Below are positions 11,466-22,051 of a DNA stretch of 26,693 bases, in pieces. Within the stretch, counting starts at the first letter, position 1. Each line of letters begins with the position of its first letter. Origin of the DNA: Hypsibius dujardini (lineage: Eukaryota > Tardigrada > Eutardigrada > Parachela > Hypsibiidae); assembly GCA_001579985.1 (NCBI GenBank), contig LRSR01014677.1, positions 1 through 26,693 on the forward strand, written 5' to 3'. Below the pieces are notes generated by a model that searched no databases, was not told the origin of the DNA, and saw only the letters and a list, made by a program, of their open reading frames with translations. The position numbers and the translations under genes were made by a program.

Positions 11466-11546
11466 TACTTGGTCCGGGAATACTGGCGCCGCCCATCTAC
11501 GCCGGCATCGGAATTAGCATAGCTCATGAGATGTCACATTCACTGG
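11466..11546 (+). pseudogene. Isolated M13 (neprilysin-family) metallopeptidase exon with zinc site
   Basis: After an AG (AAATTTCCAG) the plus strand reads LGPGILAPPIYAGIGISIA followed at once by HEMSHS. This matches the M13 segment in which a PAGxLQPPFY-like stretch precedes GGIGxxIxHExxH. The HExxH zinc-binding pentapeptide is intact (HEMSH, 11525-11539). About 10-15 residues usually found between PPFY and GIG are missing, and no GT donor with good context follows. No other M13 exon (for example the ENIADxGG block carrying the third zinc ligand) is visible within 1 kb on either side. It is most likely a relic, or one exon of a gene I could not reconstruct. It is the only gene piece on + among a run of minus-strand genes. 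Confidence 0.55.
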
Positions 11547-12191
11547 AAATTTGGGTTATGGAAATATCTTACAGATATATCATTAGGCTTGGGAATTGGG
11601 GTTGGGGAAACTCAGGAGAGTTGGGGGTTCTTTCCATACAGCCCTACAGGAAAAAATTGCAGTAAACCTAGAGTGTGACGTCATGGTTAGCTTCTTTAGA
11701 TTTCCGAAGTAGGATTTGACAGCTCTCGTGTCATTAAATTCAAACGAAATTTGAAGCCGTAAATTGTTAACTCTTGCTGATATGTTTAAATGGTATTCCA
11801 ATACATCGGAAAATTGAGAAACGCTAAAATTGGCTAGCACTATTCACTCCTGATTTGAAATATCCATTTTTGGTGCTACCTAATTTATTCATGCAGGGTA
11901 ATGAAGATACCACTAAAATCTTACTGCACTTTTGCCCTAGAGCACGCTGAATATCAGACTGTGGCTGTTTGAGTGCTGAGATTGCCGGGAGGATGAAGGA
12001 ACAGACAGGCGAAAAACGATCTTTTGGGTTTTGAGTCAACGCATTAGTACTGAACTGCAATGTGGTAATGCGGCGTCTGTCTCACGGTATTGATGAGATT
12101 TATAGCGTTCTGAAATTCAACCACATTAACTTACTTTTTTATTGATTTGGCTACGTTTACACATTTAACGGCATTACTGTGCACCAGCGCC
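11547..12191. other. Spacer between M13 relic and kinase 3' end
   Basis: About 645 bp without a supported gene or repeat. It includes the expected 3' flank of the kinase pseudogene on the minus strand. Confidence 0.35.
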
Positions 12192-13545
<1,354 letters not shown>

Positions 13546-13658
13546 AAAAAGAACGTCGTACCCGAGTCTTCCGCATGGTCAATGACCACTCTTTCTGGTC
13601 TCTGCGTTGATCTGATGACATTGCAAAAATTCGATCGGTCTGAAACTTTTTCTTTACA

Positions 13659-14256
13659 AAGGATTGACCGCTACATGTTCGCTATACTGGCCCATTTTCA
13701 GAGGGGAACGCAGAATGCTTCCCCTTCAACTTTTTCAATTAGTACAACATTATTCATGATTTCTAAAATTTACGTCATCGGTGATCTAATTCAAAACGTT
13801 TTTTGGCAAAATTTCAAACTTGGGAAAATACTTGCAGATTCCATTTTCCATGATTTTCAGTGTAAAAATGTCGGTTTATCGAAAAGCAGTCAATATGATT
13901 GTTTTGACAACTTCCATCCCAACTTCAATATGGAATCGGTTAGAATCAACCAAACATTTTTCTGAGGTAAGGGGGCGGAGCAATTCTGGATGGTTTCGCT
14001 AAAATTTTCGGCCTTTTCCGAAAACTGCTCGTAGCTCCGCCCCTTATATTCAAAAACTATTTGATTGTTATCAGTCGATTCAAAGTTAAATACGGGATGG
14101 GATAATGTAAAAATAATCGCATTGATTACTTTTCGAGAAGCCGTCATTTTTACAGCGAATCAATACTAATATTGTGCTAATTTAAAACAAAGCCGAGGCA
14201 TTCTGCGTTCCCCCTATCAAAAATTGTCCCAGTCAGTACATGGGGATTGCCCACCT
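13659..14256. repeat. ~600-bp imperfect inverted-repeat element
   Basis: The arms are about 13659-13981 and 14034-14256, around a ~52-bp loop. Matching landmarks, left arm against the reverse complement of the right arm: ACATGTTCG/ACATGTACT; GGGGAACGCAGAATGC in both; CAATTAGTACAA/AAATTAGCACAA; GTGTAAAAATGTCGG/CTGTAAAAATGACGG; TCGAAAAGCAGTCAAT/TCGAAAAGTAATCAAT; GGGGCGGAGC at the loop end of both. The left arm has roughly 100 bp of extra sequence. I judge similarity at 70-80%. No transposase frame or clear target-site duplication is seen. It sits just upstream of the last recognisable kinase exon, where the N-lobe exon should be. Confidence 0.68.
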
Positions 14257-14450
14257 CTTGACAGACAGAATGTAAGGACGCACCGAAATCCCAACACCAA
14301 GTGGGACAAATTTACCCTCCTAGCCTCTTTTTGTCCGCCATCTCTCTGCCACCCAATTACCAATCGGAAAAGCTAGAGAGTCCCTGCCGCTTTGTCTCCT
14401 CCCCTGGGTGGTGCGCTCTGGCAAAATGCCTAGTAGTTTAATGTGGTAGG

Positions 14451-14587
14451 TACTGTAATGCCGCGTCAGCTTCGCGCACCTGTAGCGCCGCCCTCGGGCG
14501 ATTTCCCCCCACTTCGTGTGTTATGCCGGGACATTCTATACTGAAAATGCTGTGTTTGTTGCGCGAAGCTAACGCGACATTACAGTA
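14451..14587. repeat. MITE with 28-bp terminal inverted repeats and TA ends
   Basis: The left TIR (14451-14478) begins TACTGTAATGCCGCGTCAGC. The right TIR (14560-14587), in reverse complement, begins TACTGTAATGTCGCGTTAGC. Over 28 bp there are two differences, both C/T. The symmetry extends two bases outward (GG/CC). The interior is ~80 bp and non-coding. TA at each end fits a Tc1/mariner-type TA target, but the true TSD boundary is inferred. Confidence 0.8.
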
Positions 14588-15432
14588 CCGTACACTGCAG
14601 TTGAGCTCGTTTAGGGTCAATACAAGTTGAAACCCCTCATGGTAGGTCGGGGAGGGGGGGGGGCAAAGGGGCCAACTGCATGTTTATCAAAATAGACTTC
14701 AATATTAAATTCAATTTACTGCTCCTGATGACTTTGAGACATGTGGAGATGTGAAGGTCTGATTTCCGATTTCCAAGCCCCCCTCCCGGATTTCAAACAT
14801 ACACTAACATTTGACAAGACATAATTTGGTGGAATACGATTGTGCCGACGGCAAAAGATGATGGGATGTCAATGAAACAAACAGCACAACGGTCAACGTT
14901 TTGATGGTCCAATATACCGTAGACAGAAAGAAGATCTGATTATCTGAGAACTGGGTGTTTTTGACCCCTCTGTAAGACGGGGTTAATCACCTTAGGATCA
15001 CTTGCGTGTAGAGCGCTTAGTGTGTGCTTAGGTTTATCATAGGTATCACTGGCAGTTCCCTCTACATGCCAAGTTATGCCCTGCCCTGTATACGCAGTGC
15101 GTCATACTTGCAAGCAAGAAAACCATAACAAAGCGGCGTACACAAGCGATGCGCATTGAGCGGTCTGAATCAAATTTCCAAAGATTCAATAGTTTTTGCG
15201 CCACAACTAAAGCTCAGATTCTAATTGTAAATTGCTCAGACTATTAGAATTAGTGATAGTTACAGAAATGCCGTTCACAAAGTTTAAAAAACCGCAGTTG
15301 GAAACCGTTTTTTGCCTGATCCTTTTAGGATCACCCCAGATTCTGATTTTGCTGTTCAAATTCTTGAAGCTTTTTTTGAATTCAAATAGACCGACACATT
15401 CTAGGATCAAATGCTTTGATTTTAGTGATATA
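14588..15432. other. Spacer, no gene seen
   Basis: About 845 bp. A poly-G run lies at about 14646-14662. The rest is AT-rich with no domain-bearing frame. If the LRP-like fragment had a membrane segment and cytoplasmic exon, they would lie here, but I found none. Confidence 0.35.
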
Positions 15433-16327
15433 TTAACATGAACATAACATATACGTTAACATATCGAACAGGGAGCGCAATTCATGTGGGAGGGACAGAG
15501 ACAAAGAACCGCCAATGGTATTCAATCCCGGCAGTACCAGGCCGGATGACGATGGGAGCGGTGATATAGCGGTGGTGGTGATGTTAGGGCGTTGGTGATG
15601 GCTGGAATTCCCGGGACAGTTGCGTTCATCGCTGTTGTCCTTGCAGTTGTTATTGCTTTCACAAATATGCCAGGCTGAAACACACAAGAGCAGCCTCCTT
15701 TCATACAGTATGCAGTCTCTGATTTCTTGGGTTAATCATTTTCTTAGGTCAATTTCCTGGTTCCCAATGGGCACACAAGATCTCATAGTCTGATCGACTT
15801 GAATTTTATTCTTAATTGGAAGTTAGATTACTGCAAGCGGATTGAAAAAAATTGAAAAAAAAAGAAAGGACACGTGTCATCTTCGTCAGATCTATCCATG
15901 CAGTCCTTTTCCCCATTGCATCTGAGCGGAAATAGTACTCTTAGAATTGGAGAGTTAATATTCGAAAGTGAGTTACGTTTGTCGGTCTATATGTCTGTCT
16001 GTCTGTTTGTGTCTGTCTGTGTAGTCTGCCAGTCAGGTTGACCCGTACCCCATTAAATATTCTGCCTGTCTAAGCATGTCAGTCAATGTACCTCCACACT
16101 AGGGGAATGCATTTTTCGTTAGGTTTGCCGCAGCGGAATTGGTTAGCACTGCAGTTGGCCACACATGTGTGTTTGTCCGTGAGAAGGTTAAAGTTATTGG
16201 AGCAGCCACACCCATAGCTGACTTTGCTATCCAGGATATCAGGAAACAGCAAACACAGACGGGAGCAGCCAGCATTGTTTGCCGCTCAAAGATTGTCGTA
16301 GTCGGGTTGCCGTACCGGGCGCAAAAT
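15433..16327 (-). pseudogene. LRP/LDLR-type fragment: EGF-like module plus LDL-A modules, with in-frame TGA
   Basis: The exon 16327-16092 (acceptor GGTTTCGTAG, donor AG|GTACAT) starts LRPVRQPDYDNL, hits an in-frame TGA (16288-16286), then continues AANNAGCSRLCLLF with a full EGF-like module ending LLTDKHTC and an LDL-A start ANCSANQFRCGKPNEKCIP. It joins in phase 2 to exon 15921-~15868 (acceptor TTTCCGCTCAG), giving VWRCNGEKDCMDRSDEDDTC and completing the LDL-A. The exon from 15674 (acceptor TGTTTCAG) encodes only the second half of an LDL-A (WHICESNNNCKDNSDERNC), then a Pro/Ser/Thr stretch to a stop at 15433. The first half of that module is not found. The order NNxGCSxLC EGF followed by LDL-A is what LRP5/6 and related receptors show after a YWTD propeller; no YWTD exon is visible upstream. 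I call it a pseudogene because of the TGA and the half module, though it could be real exons if the TGA is an assembly error. Confidence 0.68.
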
Positions 16328-17113
16328 CTACGAAACCACATCCCTAATATTCCTCCACAGAGGCGATCGAGGTACGTGTTCATTAAACCGTAATCGTATC
16401 AAATAACTTACTTTGATATCAAATGGATGGAGGACCGTGATGTTGTGAATAGCGGTTCCATTTTTATTGCTAAACAATTTCGCCTTCAAGGGTTTCGATC
16501 TAACTTACCTGTTAAACTTAAGCTAATTAAAGCTTCAAATTATGATGAAGCTTAAGCTAAATCCCAAGTGCCATCGTGAAAATAGAAATGGTGTGAGCTT
16601 AACTTTGGTATTAAACTTCATAAAACCTGAACGTCAACATTAAGATTAAACTAGATTAGAGTTTGGGTTTAACTTAAACTTTAGACTTACACTTAGATAG
16701 ACCTGACGTTAGATTTAACTAAAGCTAATTCGAACCGGCCAAGCGGGCGAGAGGGGTCAATTTTGACTGACCCTGGAGTAGTTGTAGCAATTGTAGTGTG
16801 GAACGATCAAACAAAGTAATGGTTAGACAGAGGCCTTGACGGTTCAAAAGATCGGACAGCTTGTCAGTCAAGTTTGCTGAGTAACGTTACTAGTTGATTT
16901 AGCGGTCGAGAAGAGTTGTGTAATCTCTGTTTGGAGTGTTGAGGAAAGAGGGGAGCACCATTCTAATCGAAGTTGAAATAGTACGACATATCTATGACGC
17001 GTCAGGCAACCCATGATGACCAGTCGAGAGAGGAGAGAATTGTACGAGCGTGTGCGGATGGATAAGAAGGTGCCCCGTTCGTTGATTAGTTAATTGGGTA
17101 GCCTAACAAATAC
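16328..17113. other. Spacer with TTAAGCTT/TTTAAC-rich low-complexity tract
   Basis: Bases about 16505-16735 are a degenerate run of TTAAGCT, TTTAACTTAAAC and similar hexamer-like units. It includes a hairpin around AAAGCTTCAAATTATGATGA (16529-16548) with AAGCTTC/GAAGCTT arms. The rest shows no coding signal. Confidence 0.4.
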
Positions 17114-17934
17114 CTACTGCTGATCTGCACTGATTGATCGATTATTTGATAATTCTCCGGCGAAACAGTAATCTGGAGGTCTTCGGTGTTCTCATTTTCC
17201 GTGAAGCTTGGTAAGTCCCAGCTCCCCGAAGGAAAGGGCAGATTATATTCGTCAGCACAATTGACATGAGACGTGAAATGCAAAAAGCAGGCAGGAATTA
17301 CTTCCTTGACCACCAATGACCCCGTCCAGTGCATTTCCGTGGCTTTCAGTAGATGATTCCATAAGTCCAAGTACTTGTGACACCAATGCCTGAAAAACGG
17401 AAATATTTATAAGGGTCGAGAATAGTGAAAGAGTTGCGTTGGGGAGGGATTTGTAAGATCATGTTGAATACCTTTTTGGCGGAGTCCGATCTGACCGGCC
17501 ACTCTTCTTCAGCAATTTTTCTTAAGACACCATCCGAGCAAGCAGATAAGCCTTGATTGGTGAACTTGCTACGAATCTCGGTTTTTCTGGCCAAACCAAA
17601 CCATGATTGAAGTGGATCATCCCCAAGCTTACGTCGGCGGCGTCCTCGGGCACGAAGTTACTTGTTCGGTCCGGCTTTTCCAATAAACTGATCTTCTTCG
17701 CAGCTGCACCGCTGACAGCACATTTCATCTGCTTCTCACTGAGCGAATGCGTCTCTTTGTCCTGTTCAAGTTCGGCAGATTAGTTGTCGCCACGCAAAAC
17801 TTGCTGCAGCTCGGCGTCGGAAAGGTCCTCGTGGTCGTACATCTGGTCGAAGAGATCCTGGGTTATGCCCTCCCACCCATCATTATATTCCGTTTGTTTT
17901 CCGACGATATTTGTAAAACATGAAATTGTACGTA
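17114..17934 (-). pseudogene. Unrecognised protein remnant (in-frame stop, frameshift)
   Basis: The minus strand has protein-like sequence in three blocks. Block 1 reads DGWEGITQDLFDQMYDHEDL and DAELQQVLRGDN, then an in-frame TAA (17782-17780), then continues in the same frame through SEKQMKCAVSGAAAKK and EDAADVSLGMIHFNHGLV. Near 17600 the likely frame changes to ARKTEIRSKFTNQGLSACSD and KIAEEEWPVRSDSAKK, ending at a GTATTC donor after 17472. After an 82-nt intron (acceptor TTTTTCAG) block 3 (17389-17114) reads HWCHKYLDLWNHLLKATEMH and FTSHVNCADEYNLPFPSGSW, but in a frame that does not match the donor phase. I recognise no family. Composition looks coding, but the stop, the shift and the phase mismatch argue for decay. 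Confidence 0.45.
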
Positions 17935-18611
17935 CATTCGTGCGTGCAGCTAGACTGCTTTTATTCTTTATTTAGATACACTGTATTAAAACTCCTGCTG
18001 ATTATTCTGTAGGGCTGTTCAATGCAACAGTAGCGAACTATCCCATACATACCCATCACGAAAAGCTGTTTCCGGACGGATGCTTCAATCTCAGAAGTGT
18101 GTGAAAGGGTATGACGTGCTCCTGTTGCTGACCTGTGGGTTTTACGGTCTTCGGCACACGAGACAGCTATGCGCACGCGAACGTGACCTCACGCACACTT
18201 CGCGTGAGACGTTTTCTCCAGACTATAAACGGGCCTTTAAACTTGAACAGCGTCAGCTTTCACCAGTATAAATACTAACATATTGGCCAGAATTATTATA
18301 GTACTTCTAGTCATGAAATAACTGACATTAGTTATTTAAGAGCCATCCTATTTAGTTTTAACGTCTTTTCTCGAGGGGGGAGGGAGGGAGGCAGGGAGGG
18401 GGAGAGGATAATTACGGTAGATGATGTATAGACGTGGACCGGAGATGTTCTTTTATGATTTTTTCCAAAGCGATGCCTGAATTTGCATGCTTCATCGCTC
18501 GTCGAATGATTTTGGCTTTCTAAAAACTGATGGATTAAAAAAATCGTACATCATGCTTTCTTCGAAGTTTACGTCACAAGTAATTGTACCGGACGACTGG
18601 CGACTAGTTTA
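17935..18611. other. Spacer with a G-rich tract
   Basis: About 680 bp with no supported gene. Bases 18375-18411 are a run of G3-G6 blocks separated by A or CA on the + strand, a candidate G-quadruplex. A putative continuation of the LRR gene beyond 18612 was looked for and not found. Confidence 0.4.
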
Positions 18612-20261
18612 TCAACCGTAGCCTCCGGCAGAGCCCGACTGCGATCGAATATGACGTCCAAAAAAATACTTCGGAAGCGGCATTCGATCACGAAAAGAAG
18701 CCTTGTAGTCCCAATTTTGCAGGATATTTAGCGCCCTTCTACCAGTAAGATCCAGCTTCACAAGTTTGTAGAGGCCAGCGAATGCGGTAGGGGCGATAGC
18801 TCGAATGGGATTATTACCAATCCGGATGATTGATATATTACAAAGAAGGGAAAACTGATCATTGCCGATGTTTTCCAGCTGGTTTCCGGAGAAATCCAGT
18901 TCACGGAGCAAGGGACTTCTAAATTGAATTACTGCTCAGGGAAGAGACTTCAGTCCGGTGTCCGAAAGGCCTGTGAAAGAAAAACCAAACAAAGTTTTCG
19001 AAAAAAAACGAATGCAAATTGAAAGTACAGAGCTATAAATAGTGAGAGTAGACAGACACGTGACTGACGTAAAATTCGAAGACTGGGCCAATCTTCGAAT
19101 AAGGTTAGGAATGATTGTGAAATGGTGGGTTCGACGCCACCTAAGATTTCACTCCCGATTGGGTTGCTGCTCATGTCGAGAACCTGGAAAATCACTTGAT
19201 CAGACTAACTCGCACGTAGAATGTACTATATAATCTGGATGAAAACACGGGAGCAATTGTTGACCAATCGAACGATCGATTATTTTGTCCACCGGTGCGG
19301 TAAATTCTGCCGCAGCATTTCGCCTGTAATCCATCAATCAAACCGAACATGTTCCCGTGTTTTCACCCAGATTATACAGTATTGTTTCGTTATTACTGAC
19401 AAGTACGAATGACAAACAAAAAGTAATCGAGTAAAATATTTTCAGTCAACTAAAACTTTTCAAATTAGTCCATCACTTCGTGAGTAAAATTTGTGTTCGA
19501 TTTTAATTAGAATAGCTGATTATTTTCAATTTTAAGGTTTTTTCCCGTGATCAGTTACGATAAATCCTTAGTTACAAAAAGTGTTAATTATTTTGTTATC
19601 TGCCGAATTTAAAGAAACAACTAAAATACTAAGAACTAAAAGTTCGTTTAGTTTTACTTTATTTTTTAGTTTAGTTTAGTTTTGCTATCCTTACCTCCAA
19701 GTTTCCCAGTTGATATCCCATGCGTGGCTCCACGTTATTTATAAGATTTTTTGTCAGGGTCAGCACGCGTAAGGCAGTAAGATACCCAAACACGAAAGAG
19801 GGCAGAAAGCCAATGCGATTATTATCCAAGTGAAGATGCGTCAAACGTGACAGATTTCGGAAGGTTTCTGCATTCACGCTACGTAATCCGTTGTGTGTCA
19901 AATTTAGCACAAGCAACGTTTCCGATACCAACCGAAACGTATCATCCCCAATTAACTCCCACTGAGGTGCGTAACAGATATGGATCTCCTCGAAAATTGT
20001 CGAGTTAAAATTTGACGTCTGATTGAATTGGTTGGGCTTTGACGGGGAGCCGGTGACGATGAGGACCTTAGTGTCCAGATCGAAGCTGTTTGGGTTGAAG
20101 CTGAAGGAAACCCCGAGGTCGATTCTGGATTGTTCGCATAGTACCTGTTTTCGCCCCTTTTGATCATTACTGTAGCTACAAGTCGATTGTGACTGTTGCT
20201 GCGACTGAATCAAGCTCGAAAATGAAACAATGTATAAAACAGTACGAAAAAGGAACTCCAT
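18612..20261 (-). pseudogene. Leucine-rich-repeat ectodomain protein, in-frame TGA in exon 3
   Basis: Exon 1 is 20261-19695 (189 codons): signal peptide FLFRTVLYIVSFSSLIQS, a Cys-containing N-terminal cap, then LRRs (LLVLNLTHNGLRSVNAETF, LTHLHLDNNRIGFLPSFVF, LRVLTLTKNLINNVEPRM), donor GAG|GTAAGG. Exon 2 is only 43 nt (19183-19141, acceptor ATTTTCCAG, donor TTAG|GTGGCG): VLDMSSNPIGSEIL, phase 1. Exon 3 starts at 18970 (acceptor TTTCACAG): GLSDTGLKSLP, then TGA (18938-18936), and the same frame continues to RSPLLRELDFSGNQLENIG, two further LRRs and a stop at 18612. Removing a 30-nt GT...AG segment would skip the TGA in frame, but that is far below normal intron size. There is no C-terminal cap, membrane segment or intracellular domain. 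Exon 1 alone looks fully functional. LRR ectodomains usually bind ligands at the cell surface; no ligand can be inferred. Confidence 0.72.
19224..19381. repeat. MITE with 32-bp terminal inverted repeats and TA ends, inside LRR intron 1
   Basis: The left TIR (19224-19255) begins TACTATATAATCTGGATGAA. The right TIR (19350-19381), in reverse complement, begins TACTGTATAATCTGGGTGAA. There are three differences in 32 bp, the arms ending ACACGGGAGCA/ACACGGGAACA. The 158-bp element has no ORF. Its TACTRTA ends resemble those of the 14451-14587 element, although the rest differs. Confidence 0.8.
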
Positions 20262-20548
20262 GTCGCAGATCCCTGCATACGTAATTCAGTATGTGTGGTC
20301 TTTTCAGGATATCTGCACGATTCCAAGGTTTTTACATACAGCGGATAGCATGCGGATTCGTTGTCGGCCTTGAACTTAGATATACATCAAAGCAAGTCAA
20401 GCCACCGTTTAAACAAAGGTCCCTTTATATGTATGATCATAAATTTCTGATTTGATGAGCGTGAGAAATTATGATAAAACTTAATAAGGGATTGGTCGTT
20501 CTCAACACACTGCCGGCGCATAAGTGCAATACATGCAATATACAAGTT

Positions 20549-21582
20549 TTACGTTCTTCTTATGTGTGCGCATCGCGGTAAATATATAATGTTCAACTCT
20601 AAATTTATGACATGTCCGCCGAACATTACGCCCGTCCAGATCGTCACCTTCAATTTTATTTTGCCCTGAATGCCGATCATGGAAACGGTTGAGCCCATGT
20701 AATACCAAGACGTCCGTGAAGAGGCGGACTGCAAAGGGGTTGGGGCCAAACACACATTTTAATTTTAAATTTAACACACCCGCTCAGCTTTGGCCGGCCG
20801 AACGTACATAATGCTCATAATTCAGCCCACCCTCTATGACGGCGTTTACAGTAGACCAACTGAAGGGTATAACAAATAAATACTTTCCCTGCTCTCTTTG
20901 GTACCGGCGGTAATGGGGTCTTTTTTGCAACAAATGAATAAAAAAATCGGAATTATAAATTGATTCAGAAGACACCCATTTACCGGTATGCATGTGCTGT
21001 GCACTCCGAATCTGCAGGGGTACGTGTGTGTGGGTGCATGGGCCAGGAAGAAGTTTTGCCAAATCTTCAGTTTAATCTATGTCAAATTATTCGTTTTCCA
21101 TAGTTTGCATCCAATAAAAATTCATGCGAAATTTCATTTGAAGTTGAATGTGACCGGCAGAATATTTGTTCGACTGTAGGTGTTCATGGGCATAGCTAAA
21201 AACCGAATGACGTAAGAAGTGCATGCTCTCGGTCCGCGAATTATCAGTTTCGGCCACGTCTGCATGCAGCACAAAAGAATTGTCGAACAGAAAAAAGATA
21301 TACATTGTACGTCGGGGTTCACCGTTAGCTAATAGTTCACCGTGCAATTAGGTCATTTAATGGTGCTCCGTCGAACCGGACCCTGATGTGCACCAAAGGG
21401 CGTTTATTTTCGCTAAGGCCGCAATGGTATACTAGCAGAGGTACCACGACCAACAGCTGCAATACTAAAACTCGCAGAAAAGTTCTCGCAGCCGCAGTTA
21501 ACGCGCAGCAGTGAGTTTCAACTTTCACCTGACTACAGCCTATTCCTACCTTGCATTTTCTTGAGTAGTAGATAGATTGCAT
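20549..21582 (-). CDS. Possible multi-exon membrane protein, perhaps a divergent TMEM231 relative
   Basis: The best-supported part is 3': exon 20728-20549 (acceptor CCCCTTTGCAG, TAA stop) joins in phase 0 to an exon ending at 20808 with a GTACGT donor, giving VIPFSWSTVNAVIEGGLNYE, then HY, then SASSRTSWYYMGSTVSMIGI and IWTGVMFGGHVINLELNIIY. Upstream, 21330-21180 reads GEPRRTMYIFFLFDNSFVLH and ADVAETDNSRTESMHF. About 21582-21343 reads a hydrophobic anchor (FLRVLVLQLLVVVPLLVYHC) and PLVHIRVRFDGAPLND. The last two blocks are out of frame with each other, and I could not define splice sites for them. The order anchor, xVRFx block, acidic D-N-x-MHF block, IWxxG...VINxxIxY block parallels human TMEM231 in my memory and the true TMEM231 gene to the right. 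This similarity is weak and by eye. It could instead be an unrelated gene or a decayed copy. Confidence 0.3.
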
Positions 21583-21646
21583 TGACTGCTGTAGAGCCAC
21601 CAAGTGAGCGTCAAGCCGACTGAGTCCTAAATTTTCTGCTGAAAAG

Positions 21647-22021
21647 ATGGAGCCGGAACGCTGTAAAGGAATGCGGGTGCCGGACTCAGCTCATCCCATT
21701 GAACATGTCCGACCGGATTTCCTTTTCAACCTGGAGAATGAGCGATTGCAGTTCACACCTGTGGATGGGAAATACGCGGTGAATCACTTACAAACACGAC
21801 CACCGCCTTTTTTCTTGCAGAATCAAGTTTCAAAATCTGCGAAACATGCTTCGGTTGAGGTTCATGTCAACAAAACGGAACATGGCGTAAAATGTTTTAG
21901 GGCAAGTGTCCATGACTCGCTTCCAACAGCAATGCAATCCGCGAATCGACCCAGACCTTCTTCAGCCAACGAGACCTTCACTGCGGAAGGTTCCCGAACG
22001 GTTTCAACTGGTTCAACGTGA
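21647..22021 (+). CDS. Unrecognised ORF, possibly first exon
   Basis: ATG in a good context (AAGATGG) opens 124 codons ending in TGA. The product is basic and proline-rich in the middle (TRPPPFFLQ) with a Ser/Thr-rich C-terminus; no signal peptide, membrane segment or known domain. The early part (PDFLFNLENERLQFTPVDGK) looks like ordinary folded protein. A near-perfect donor, AAC|GTGAGT, starts at 22018 just before the TGA. The ORF may therefore be a first exon whose intron begins there, with the 22.05-23.28 kb element lying inside it. I see no convincing downstream + exon before the TMEM231 3' end at 23787. Confidence 0.45.
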   Translation: MEPERCKGMRVPDSAHPIEHVRPDFLFNLENERLQFTPVDGKYAVNHLQTRPPPFFLQNQVSKSAKHASVEVHVNKTEHGVKCFRASVHDSLPTAMQSANRPRPSSANETFTAEGSRTVSTGST

Positions 22022-22051
22022 GTGTCCGCTCCACTGCCCAGGCTGCTCGAC

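Noticed and set aside
15433-20261. LRR gene and LDL-A fragment as one RXFP-like receptor.
   Set aside because: The order is reversed relative to RXFP (LRR first), the modules are LRP-type with an EGF domain, and an unrelated remnant lies between them.
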